Below are positions 52,425 through 61,985 of a stretch of 64,000 bases of DNA, one piece after another. Every line of letters starts with the position of its first letter. Positions within the stretch are counted from its first letter, which is position 1. The position numbers and the translations under genes are program-made. Source of the DNA: Dreissena polymorpha (Eukaryota; Mollusca; Bivalvia; Myida; Dreissenidae); NCBI RefSeq assembly GCF_020536995.1, contig NC_068357.1, positions 68,003,730-68,067,729 on the forward strand, written 5' to 3'. A model generated the notes under the pieces. The model saw nothing but the letters and a program-made list of their open reading frames with translations, was not told the origin of the DNA and did not search any database.

Positions 52425-52572
52425 TAAAACACGTGTCTGGGATTTTAAATATATATTGATTTAGCCAACGCGTTTCTCACAGCTCATCAGGGCATAATAT
52501 AATAATCTGATGAGCTTTGCGAAACGCTGGCTATATCAATATATATTTAAAATTCTAGACACGTGTTTTTAC
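52425..52572. repeat. Inverted repeat of two hammerhead-like ends
   Basis: AAACACGTGTCTGGGATTTT... at 52428 pairs with the reverse complement ending ACACGTGTTTTTA at 52572. Within each arm is a hammerhead-like core: minus strand 52472-52490 (CTGATGAGCTGTGAGAAAC) and plus strand 52507-52525 (CTGATGAGCTTTGCGAAAC). The two face away from a short ATAATATAATAAT spacer. The left arm also matches 54838-54886 in reverse, with 46 bp almost unchanged. Confidence 0.75.
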
Positions 52573-52683
52573 TTTAATTATATAATATTCACAATATGGA
52601 TAATTACATTTTACGTATATACGTATTTTACGTATTAATCTCAAGAACCAATAGTATCCAAATGTAACCTAGATGCGCCCTTT

Positions 52684-53124
52684 GTGGTTATATTATTGAA
52701 GGGAATTCTTTCCAACACAGAAAAACTAGAAAAAATACAGTTCAGAGCCCTTAGAATTGTTTTTAATGACTATGAATCTAGTTATGATACACTACTAAAA
52801 AAGGTTAACAGTACTACTCTTCACTTAAACAGGTTACGCCTCATTGCGTCAGAAACATTTAAATGTATACACACTCTTTCCCCAGAATATCTTCAATCCT
52901 TGGTTAAAGATAAATCCTCTACCTATAATTTCAGATATTCAAACATCCTTGAGACACCACAAGTAAGAACAACAAGGTATGGCAAAAATTCCTTTCGTTT
53001 TGAGGCTGTACAGGTGTGGAACAGCCTCCCAGAGGATATTCGCACAGTCGACAAATATAAAGACTTTGTACGGCTGATCCGCACCTGGACAGGCTCAAAA
53101 TGTAAATGCGCCATGTGTGAGTAA
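52684..53124 (+). mobile_element. 5'-truncated LINE, C-terminus of ORF2
   Basis: An intact 146-residue frame has the CR1/Jockey-type C-terminal block: LEKIQFRALRIVFNDYESSY, LHLNRLRLIASETFKCIHTL, RYGKNSFRFEAVQVWNSLPE and W-x-G-x-x-C-x-C-x-x-C at the end. The reverse transcriptase and endonuclease are missing, as usual for 5' truncation. AT-rich 3' UTR follows, with an A-rich tail near 53250-53280. The open frame suggests a young copy. Confidence 0.85.
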
Positions 53125-53280
53125 CCTGCTTCTCACATTTTTTGCTTGCTTGCTTGTTTTTTGCTGTCCTGCTTATATTATTTATTTATCTGTCAGTTAA
53201 CCCCTTGTTAAATTATCCTTGTATATAGTGTATATGAGTTTCTTGTGTGTTTAAAAAAATAAAAATAAAATAAAAATAAA

Positions 53281-53873
53281 CATGTATATATGTGTATATA
53301 TGTGCTATGTAGATGTTTTTTTCATGTGATTAAATATGCTTTTTTATACTCCCTTCTTGTGTGTTTTAAAATGTTATAAACATGTATATATGCGTATATA
53401 TGTGCTATTTATTTGTTGTACTATGTAGTTATTGTGCATGTGCTTATATGTGCTTTTAAACATGAATTGTGTGCTATACTTGTTTGAATATCTTAAATTT
53501 TAATATAGGTCTGCAATGCTTTGTTTGTACAAATTATAAGTGTATAACATATGTGTTAATTATGAACTGATGTAAAACAGCTCCAATATAGTTCTTAGGT
53601 ATATTTCCCTTTGTCATATCTATGTGTAACTTACAAAATATTATGCTTTTAATGAACATTTTTTACTAAATTTTGTGTTTTATATGCTCTAATTATGTCC
53701 TTGTAGTATAAATGCTTATATAATATGCTTAATCTTTCTTTCTTTCAGCTCAATATACACTTGTTATATATATACAATTGTTTTGTCGGGAAATAGCTCA
53801 TGAGCTAATGTTTATTGTTATTCACATCCGACGTTAAATAAAGATTCTTGTAGCTATAAAGATTCTTGTATAA
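53281..53873. other. AT-rich stretch, nothing recognised
   Basis: Several CATGTATATATG(T/C)GTATATATG phrases are duplicated (53280 and 53380). No gene seen. Confidence 0.35.
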
Positions 53874-54535
53874 GAGAACATTTATAGCATGCATCAATAA
53901 ACGTAACGTCATTTAGTTTCTATGATTGTTGTTCACAATGAAAATGACGTCATTTGCAAAATATTATGAATGAAAACGACGTCATATGTTTGTGCCATTT
54001 AATGACGTCACTAAATAGTGAACTTTGTACTATGAAGGGCGGAGTATTGAACATTCTAACACGGCACGCGACTTGTTTTCTATAGACAACGACGGAAATC
54101 AAGTGTGGAATATTCTGCAATAAATTATGGGCGGAGCTTAATGTTTCGAAAATAGTTCCGAATAAATTAAGAAAATACTGCAGTTAGATCTAAATGCACG
54201 TGCAAAAACCCGCTCTAAAAGAAATGTAATAAATGTAGCATGTATATACAAATTGTATATTTGGTAATAAGTGGCATAACCACGCCTGCAAAGAATGCTA
54301 TTTGTTAAGAAACGTAATTAAGAAAACATTTATAGCATGTCAGTTTTTCAGTAGAATCAATAAACGTGACGTCATTTAGTTTCTACGATTGTTGTTCTCA
54401 ATGAAAGTCACGTCATTTGCAAAATATTTATGAATGAAAACGACGTCATATGTTTGTACAATTCAATGACGTCACTAAATAGTGAACTTTGTACTATGAA
54501 GGGCGGAGTATTGAAAAATATAGTTCACGTCCAAA
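53874..54535. repeat. Direct duplication of a roughly 190-bp CRE-rich segment
   Basis: 53874-54056 and 54322-54520 share GAATGAAAACGACGTCATAT, AATGACGTCACTAAATAGTG and TATGAAGGGCGGAGTATTGA in the same order, with about 85-90% identity by eye. Each copy contains several GACGTCA or TGACGTCA motifs. Another GACGTCATAACGTCATAA run is at 54775. It may be promoter-like DNA of a mobile element. Confidence 0.75.
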
Positions 54536-54571
54536 AGCTTGAATAAATCAAACAGAATCGTGTTAGAATCG

Positions 54572-54745
54572 AAATAATATTTTTCTATGATGGTTTGTTG
54601 TCGAATAACCCACAGTAAGGAGTATAGATGCGTGTTATCAAATTACTCGTGCTCTCGTGCTTCGCACTCGTGATTTAATTCCTACGCATCTATACTCCTT
54701 ACTGTGGGTTATTCGACAACAAACCATGATAAAAAAATATTATTT
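54572..54745. repeat. Long hairpin (61-nt arms, two mismatches)
   Basis: The left arm (..GGTTTGTTGTCGAATAACCC.. to TAGATGCG) and right arm (CGCATCTATACTCC.. to ..GACAACAAACCATGAT) are reverse complements with two mismatches. The loop carries ACTCGTGCTCTCGTGCTTCG, itself partly palindromic. It lies just downstream of the CRE-rich duplication. Confidence 0.85.
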
Positions 54746-54837
54746 CTTAATTAAATTTCATTTAATATTTATTGACGTCATAACGTCATAATTGATATGA
54801 CGTTATCCCCATCACATTTTGACGTTGTAATATATTG

Positions 54838-54886
54838 TATTATGCCCTGATGAGCTGTGCGAAACGCGTTGGCTATATCAATTTAG
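54838..54886 (+). ncRNA. Hammerhead-ribozyme-like motif (type I layout)
   Basis: The core CUGAUGA (54847-54853) is followed by a two-base-pair stem II (GC-UGU-GC, with the conserved G-C next to the core) and GAAAC (54861-54865). A very short stem III follows (AC-GC-GU), with U at the cleavage position (54870). Stem I forms from GCC (54844-54846) and GGC (54871-54873) with AU-rich internal loops beyond. The invariant core bases are all present. Short stems II and III are the form known for hammerheads in Penelope-like elements and some metazoan satellites, and a Penelope-like element lies 1 kb downstream. Activity is inferred, not shown. Confidence 0.6.
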
Positions 54887-55875
54887 CCCATCTTCACCGC
54901 GGCATTGACGGTATAACACCCCCATTGAATAAACTAGCCTCTATCCCACATTGTTGAATAAACCTGTCGCGTGCACGGACTATTTTTTATTCTACAACTA
55001 AATTTTTTTTCATAAGAAATCTTTAGAGTCGAGAAAACTTTAGCTTTAAAACTATACGACCTTCAACACGAAACTAGATCTAGTATGCGATGTCTGGGAA
55101 TAAAACATTAAAGACGCATATTTTTTTTTCGTGTTTATCAATAATGTATCCTGGATGTAATTATGAAAAAGTGCATATTCTATGGACTACTTATCTCGGA
55201 TGGAACCGATGAGACGAAGGATTTAGATCTACATGTAGATCTAGCTTATTCGTGTTATTGATTTTCAGAATGTGTGTGCCTATTTTGATGTGAAAGTGTG
55301 TGTGTAGAACATACTGATGGGTGTGTATCTTGGTTCAGTAGTATATTCGAATTGTTTTGCGTTTGGATGTAAGTCAACGTAAGGGTATTTTCTTTGATGA
55401 ATAAACTGTGTCTTTGTAATTTTATCAAAGAAAGTCTATTCAGTAAGAATAACCCGTTTGCAACAAGTATTCCAAAGCTTAATAGCATTATTACGGATTA
55501 TCTTGTGTTTGGGTCACAAGATCTAGACGCCATCAAAATCTCCAGCGTCCATGGAAAAATAGGCGAGTATAGTTTTTTATATAATTTATGTTTAGAACTA
55601 CTCTGTGTGTAAATCTAAATGTACATGATGTTGAAATCGACATCATTTTGTCAGGAGCAATCGCCGCCATATTAGATTTTGATCATTTTCTTTCGAAATT
55701 AAAATGAATTATATTAAATTAAAATATTCTTTCGCGGTCGTAATGTGTTACAATTTGCATGCTGCGTAAAATTGAATCGAGGCATATGCCCAGTGGGCAT
55801 CCAACGTTGCTGCAACGTTGTATTTAGGTTGCATTCGAACGTTGCAGTTTGGTTGTACCAATGGTCTATATAAAA

Positions 55876-55877
<2 letters not shown>
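54887..55877. other. Non-coding stretch, possibly 5' part of the Penelope-like element
   Basis: A 72-residue frame at 55394-55612 (containing SIPKLNSIITDYLVFGSQDL) is more protein-like than its surroundings, but I recognise no domain. 55780-55850 has GC-richer unique sequence. An AT microsatellite lies at 55879-55917. Confidence 0.35.
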
Positions 55878-55921
<44 letters not shown>

Positions 55922-56437
55922 CATCCGCAGACACCTACACACGCTGCACACGTCTGATCGAATGAAGGAAATGTTCCCTGAGCCCCCATTAGTAGCCTCT
56001 ATAAGGGATTGCAACTTTCAAGACATCCTAGTACACAAGAAACACAATATGATGTTCTTCCGGAAGCCCAACATGAGCGGGCCCTGTCATTTGCCCGTAA
56101 ATGATGACGGCGTACTACTTCACAGATAACAGCGGCAGGAAGTACAGAGTGAGGAACAATGTGGATTGCAAATCACCCAATGTTGTGTACGCGGTCAACT
56201 GTCGTCGCTGTCGAAGGTACGTGTATGTGGGAGAGACCGGCGGAACTCTGTACCAGCGACATCTGTTGAATCTGTCGCGTATTCGCACACAACACAGTGA
56301 CCCGGTAGCTGAACATGTCTATACGGACGGACACTCCATAGATGATTTACAAATAATGGGACTTGAAAAACTCAGCGGGTCGGACGAGTACCGCAAGACC
56401 ATGGAGCAATTGTGGAAGACAAAACTAAGAACATACC

Positions 56438-56867
56438 CAGAGGGGGTTATCACGTGATAGTCAAGATGGCGACGTCCATACCGAGACAGTTATTTTTCGC
56501 CGTTTTATACCCTTTATTACTTCTGTTTATTTTTTAAATGACGCTCACTTTCCAGCCATATCAGTAAAAAGGTGATAAGCGTTTATTTCGTATTAAAATT
56601 CGCTGTATATCTCGACTTTACTCCCCGCAAATTTTCTTAGTGGAGCCCTAATTAGGTCATCCCGCTAAGAAATTTCGCACCGAGTAAAGTCGAGATATAG
56701 AGCGAATATTACTATGAAATAAAAGCCAGTAACTTTCTTCCTTATATGGCTGGAAAGTGAGCGGAATAAAGAATAATAATGCAAGTAATACAGGGTATAA
56801 AACGACGAAAAATACCTGCCTCGGCATGGACGTCGCCATCTTGTTTGTCACGTGATTACCCCCTCTG
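56438..56867. mobile_element. MITE with 200-bp inverted arms and ATACC target duplication
   Basis: The ends CAGAGGGGGTTATCACGTGA and its reverse complement (TCACGTGATTACCCCCTCTG) close long arms, each carrying ATGGCGACGTCC, TTTTCGCCGTTTTATACCCT-like and TATCTCGACTTTAC blocks. The spacer is only about 25 bp. The five bases ATACC precede the left end (56433-56437) and follow the right end (56868-56872), a clean target duplication. It sits at the 3' end of the Penelope-like reading frame and replaces its last codons. Confidence 0.85.
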
Positions 56868-56995
56868 ATACCGACCAAATGGCATCAATGAACAGGAATA
56901 AACATTCAACAAAGGGCGCGAAAACGACGTTGACGCCGAAAATGCATAACGTCATATCCGTTTATAATGAAACATCTTGAAATAAAACATGGCCG

Positions 56996-57020
56996 CTGAT
57001 GAAGACCGTGAGGTCGAAAG
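56996..57020 (+). ncRNA. Hammerhead-like motif downstream of the GIY-YIG frame
   Basis: CTGATGA (56996) is followed by GACC-GTGA-GGTC, a four-base-pair stem with a GTGA loop, then GAAAG. This fits the hammerhead core and stem II. What would be stem III (GC-UUCG-GC) lacks the usual A-U pair next to the core, so it is degenerate or a relic. Its place after a Penelope-like frame fits the known association. Confidence 0.45.
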
Positions 57021-57065
57021 CTTCGGCATAAAATAAATACAGCGTTTTTGTTTAAATAATACAAG

Positions 57066-57066
57066 G

Positions 57067-57121
<55 letters not shown>
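57066..57121. repeat. (AT)n microsatellite
   Basis: About 28 AT units. Confidence 0.95.
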
Positions 57122-57125
<4 letters not shown>

Positions 57126-57160
57126 CTTGATGAGTGGTTTATACCTTATTACCTATATTC

Positions 57161-57392
57161 AGAGGGGGTAATCACGTGATGATCTTAAGGAAGTCAAGGT
57201 GGCGACGTCCGTGCCGAAACAGGAATTTTTCGCCGTTTTATACCATTTATTATTTTTATTTAATTATTTTATGCCGCTCACTTTCCAGCTATATCAGCAA
57301 GTAAGTGATTAGCGTTTATTTCGTAGTAATATTCGCTCTATATCTCGACTTTACCCTCCGCAAAATTTCTTAGCGGGAGCCTTTTGCCATGT
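57161..57392. mobile_element. Single arm of the CAGAGGGGGT MITE
   Basis: CAGAGGGGGTAATCACGTGA at 57161 begins a third arm with the same internal blocks (GTGGCGACGTCCGTGCCG, TTTTCGCCGTTTTATACC), ending near 57392. No opposing arm follows. Confidence 0.75.
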
Positions 57393-58353
57393 AATTTGTG
57401 ATCTTTTCTGGGTTTCACTTATTGAATTACTCCCCTGCATACAAAAAGATACATGTTTATATTTAAAATCCGTATACGAATATTCTTATTATGGTTATAT
57501 AGCGGTCTGGTTTGGAGTAGACGTCTAAACCCAGTCGTGATATTTTAACCAATATAAACTAATAATCGTAAAATATACGGTATTTTACAACTTTTCTTTT
57601 CTTCATCGTCGTGGTTGACAGTCCCTATAAAACAAATGTGCATTTCTAAAAGCATACATGAATTTGAAATCATGTTAACATTGCGTGCTGCATTTTCTAG
57701 AAAGGGCATTTCCATTCCTTTAGAAATTACCCACATTTTTTCCCCAGTGATCTACGCTTTCCGTATCGCCTTTAATTGGACCTGCAAATTTCAGTTAACC
57801 TGGCCCCGTTAATCCGTCATAATTCGAGGTTTAAGTAAAAAAAATAAGCAATTCAAATGGTAGAAGATATCAAGTAAATGTTCAAGTCGGAAATAAATTA
57901 ACCTTTTTTTAATAATACGCGATGTTTCTCATATTCTTTCTTTATTATAGTCTCAATTACATACAATACAACAATACAAACATTCACTTATATATATACA
58001 ATAGACAATTGTATGTAACCTTTCTAAATAAGAAATATCAGAGACTTTTGCATTCTAATCATATAAAACCATATATATACATGTATAAAATCACCAGCGT
58101 TCCAACTCTGTACACAACAGTTCTATATTACATGATAAACCTAAGAGGCTGTTACTAATCCTAAACATCGAAAAAATAATTAATAAAAAAAAATAAAAAT
58201 GAGTTCAAATACGAGCACTGCTGCGCAATAAAGAAATTGTTAGAAAATCGAGTACATGTATCACCCCGATCAGATCGTAGATGGCCTGATTAGTAACAAC
58301 TTCTTAGAAGCCTCTAAAATACATTATTGTTACTTAAAAACAGCGAAAAGACA
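57393..58353. other. Non-coding stretch, partly LINE 3' region
   Basis: The part nearest 58354 is probably the 3' UTR of the minus-strand LINE, with an A-rich run at 58170-58200. Nothing else recognised. Confidence 0.35.
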
Positions 58354-59034
58354 TTATTTACAAGCATATAAAAGACGACGTTTTAAAATATCATAACAGG
58401 TTTTGGCACAACTTCTTATCATTAATGGGGTTGTGAAGAGAAAAACTAACTGATCGTTTTTAGACATAGATAGAAAGTTAGGATTTACACTTACAGTTTT
58501 GTCAAATAACATATGTCTTAAGTCATGATACAAGTAACAATCAAGAATAACATGGCTCTCATCCTCAACATTATCGCAAAAGGGGCACTTCCGGTCTAGT
58601 ACGTCCAGCCGCTCATATCGCCCGGTTTCTATTCGCAGAGGTGCTACACCACAACGGAATTTACTAAATGCAGCCCGATTATACGGAGACATTATAAGCT
58701 GACAATAAGATTCCGTATTAAAACCGTCCTTAAATAGGCGATATGTACGCAACTTATTTCTGCCTCGACCGGAGGGACCCGTGACACTATTTAGAGATTG
58801 ATACCAGTCTATCTTAAATTTATCAAATAAAACATTCATTATTCCATTCAATAAGGCATGTTTCGGTAAAGCTGACTCGATATTTATGTATTGTTGTAAT
58901 CCATTTGTATTAAACATATCAGTGACAATATAATACCAATTTCTACAAGACCTTCCAGCTGAAGACTTAGCCCAGAGTGCAACACGCTTATTCATTCTAA
59001 AATCATGCATTGTTGATAGACGTGTCCAATACAA
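58354..59034 (-). mobile_element. 5'-truncated LINE, C-terminus of ORF2
   Basis: An uninterrupted 226-residue frame on the minus strand contains the post-RT region of a LINE: LLNGIMNVLFDKFKIDWYQS, LRTYRLFKDGFNTESYCQLI, RCGVAPLRIETGRYERLD and a CCHC-type knuckle CPFCDNVEDESHVILDC (C-x2-C-x7-H-x4-C). It ends in a basic tail LKRRLLYACK. RT and endonuclease are absent. The clean frame suggests a recent 5'-truncated insertion. It belongs to the same group as the degraded fragment at 40458. Confidence 0.85.
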
Positions 59035-61721
59035 AGAAATTCGGAAAGTATGTTATATTGAATATAAATGCGAATGTTAACAATATGTACTGATTAATTG
59101 GAATTAATTGGGGCCCGATTCCTTTCGTTTACAAATAATGCCCTACATGTTAATTAAACGTGTGAGCAGTTTAGGATGGTTGTATGTAAATAAGATGCGT
59201 TTAATAAACATCTTAAAATCTCAATAGCAGCATGGTTGTGTCCTATTCTTTTGTGCAAACGTTTTACCTATGCAAGTGAAGCTGGTTATTGTCTGCTGTG
59301 AAACTAAACTATTTTGTTTTACTTTTCAATCATGGATACATCAGAGAAAATGCACATGCTCAACTTTTGTATTTCCCTTCTATCATTTTGTTTTTAAATA
59401 TGTTTTAAATGACTAACGACCTGATTTTGGTATTTTTCTTGTTTTCTACTACATTTGCTTGCTTGTGTTTTCTTTATTTCACGTTTTTTTCACACAATTT
59501 ACCATCATGAATACATATATAAAGCGTTTATAAGTCTTGCTGGATCAATGGTAAGGCTCATTAAAGTGAATCTCTTCATTAAATGGTTATGACAACAATG
59601 GGGAAAACAGATTTAGGGTTGGCAACTGTTAATCGGTAAAATATTCTTAAACTTTTTATTTTTTGATGTAAAATTACATGGTTATTATGAAATATGCATT
59701 TAAAGAAAATAAACGACTATTGATTGTTTAAAGGTTTTAAAGACATTGGTCGTTCAAAGTAAACGTCGTTAAGCCTAAACAAGTATTCCATTTTTTACAG
59801 TTACTTTTCACAAATTTGTGACGCCAAGAAATGGATTTTCTGATATCAAAAATCAATTCTTTACATCAAGAAATGAAATTATAAATATTAACACATTCCT
59901 TTAAATTATGAATGTACAATTCGTTTCTTGCTATAAAACTTGATCTTATCCAGTATATTATTTTACTTTTCTCTAATTCATAAGCTCAAGTGTTCATGTT
60001 GGACATCTATATATATTCTTTTCTTTTTACTGTATTGCTTACCAAATTCACAAATATAAAAGGATTACAAACTCTACTGTTATAGTGATTATCACTGTTT
60101 ACATGACTTCCTTCATTGTGGTATCTGTCTATCTGTATGTATATGTTGTTAAATATGTATATTATCATGTCTGAAGTTTCTTTTTCTATAAGAATAGTAA
60201 GTTTGTAAAAAATGTCATCATATGTACCTGTTTGTAAATATATCATCTTGAATATAAGATTCGATATGTATATCTGTAAACTATGTATTTACTTTTGTGT
60301 TAATTTTGTGTTTCTTTAAACATATATTTAATGCACACACATACAATAATACAAGTAGGTAGGTGGTATTTTATTATTTTACTAATAATAAATAACTGTT
60401 ATGTGCAAGTGGATATTAAATAAGGGACAAGTCGTTATGAAAACATAGGCGAGTAACGATATGTATATATTTGTAACAGTACGTATAATTTTATTTTGTG
60501 TGACGTTTGTGTTAACATAAAAAAACTCTTCAATATACTAAAATTAAACGGGTTTTTTTTACCTTATAAACATACACTTACACTAATATAACGTTATAGT
60601 GAGGGAAAGTAATTATGAAATTAAGGGCGAATTGTCATAAAAAAGGGGCGAGGCGTTTTTAAATTTCGGCGCAAACCAATTAGGGCGTGAGTCGTAATGC
60701 ATTCTTTTTTAGTCACGCCAAACTAATATTGTAATTTGTGAATTACTCGAGGCATATACAATACAAAACTGTTTATTTTATTGTGATGGTGGCTCCAGTG
60801 ATAGGTTATAAATTCAAGACGATATGCAGACTTAAAGGATATTTCGCAAAATTCGAGGACACGTAGAAACATTCTTGTTCATTGATAACTGCCCCTTCAT
60901 ACTTTAGTTCTGATGTAGGAAGATTTATATCAATTTCGGTAATTTGTGGTGGGAAGGTTCCTTTCTGTAGGGGGAAGGTGCCCATATAGGGACCCTTTAG
61001 TAATAAAAAATCCCGGCTTCAGCTGATATTTTAAGTCCATACATGCCTACATCCCAATACATTTTGGTGGAATAGTCCTGCTTTGGGGATGTTTGTTCTA
61101 CTGTCGCAACATTTAATAATGTGTCCCAAAAGTTGCAATTCAAGCTGTATTTGTCTAAAGCTTTTCATCACTAATCACCAGCTAATGAAAAAAACTCACT
61201 AGCAAAGTATTGTTTTTTTTATACCTTAATCAGCGATAAAGATATTTAATAATGTTATACTCTCATGCTATGGCATATGAATGACGTTGTTGATTACTAC
61301 CAGTAAACATATTGTCACGAGGCGTCTGAAAAAGAAAACTCCGTTTGATTTTTCGCCAAAAAAAACTTGTAATAGCCTGTTTATTATACCATCCGAGGTT
61401 TAAATAAGGGCCAACAGTGTACCAAATACGTTAATTTAATCTTTTGTTATTATTCACAGAAATGTACCTTCTCGTTCGCCCCGATTTAGAAAATGATTTA
61501 TGCATGATGCTTTCAATCCAATATAAAATTCAAGATAAAGAAACGTATCTCAGAAATCACTTAACACTATATTTCCGAAAATTTGAGTTTGTTTATTCAA
61601 TTCTTAAACGCATTTATCATCAAAATTGGACAGAGTGTACTTAAACAACTTTAACAAATTAAAGTAGTTTGCAGGCCTATCCCTTTGTAAATGCACAAGA
61701 AAAAAAAATGCGATTCCATTT
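59035..61721. other. AT-rich intergenic stretch
   Basis: No gene, RNA or repeat that I can support. Short frames at 60007 and 61444 have no domain content. A TTTTAAATTTCGGCGCAAAC patch near 60658 is slightly GC-richer. Confidence 0.35.
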
Positions 61722-61985
61722 TCATACCCCCGCCTTAAGAAAGCGAGTGGAGGGGTTATAGATTTTTTGGTGTTTGTAATTGCATGTGTCCTATATTAGT
61801 TTCTGCTAAACCTTATACCTACAATAAGCATATAATGATTATATTTTGAAATCAAGCACAGGGGAAACCCCAGATTTGGAAATTCAAGCACATCGGTACC
61901 CCAGATTCCGAAAGTCAGGCACAGTAGCACTCATGATTTGGAAATTCAGGCTAAGTGTCTGCCATGTGGTGAAATGTCCTTACTT
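61722..61985. repeat. Dispersed repeat start and short tandem array
   Basis: TACCCCCGCCTTAAGAAAGC near 61726 looks like the start of a molluscan dispersed repeat. At 61855-61965 a unit of about 38 bp with CAGATTTGGAAATTCAAGCA is repeated about three times with drift. Confidence 0.5.

Larger units (their letters stand above)
55918..57060 (+). mobile_element. Penelope-like retroelement, 3' part with GIY-YIG endonuclease
   Basis: 55920-56095 encodes the end of the reverse-transcriptase region (FPEPPLVASIRDCNFQDILV). After one change of frame, 56101-56457 encodes a GIY-YIG nuclease: VVYAVNCRRCRRYVYVGETG, L-Y-Q-R, a His in DPVAEHVYTDGH, and the family's closing block MEQLWKTKLRTY. The VYA...YVGET pair is the GIY-YIG core. 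The upstream reverse transcriptase is missing or cut by an AT microsatellite, so the copy is 5'-truncated. A MITE (56438-56867) is inserted at the end of the frame. Downstream, 56868-57060 looks like the element's 3' end and includes a hammerhead-like motif. Confidence 0.75.

Noticed and set aside
53874-54535. LTR pair of a retrovirus-like element
   Set aside because: The direct repeats are only 450 bp apart with no coding DNA between them, and no primer-binding site or polypurine tract is evident. No LTR or virus-like element was recognised anywhere in the window.
55394-55612. 72-residue plus-strand frame before the Penelope-like element
   Set aside because: It looks somewhat protein-like, but no domain is recognised and it is not in frame continuity with the element, so it was not called as a gene.
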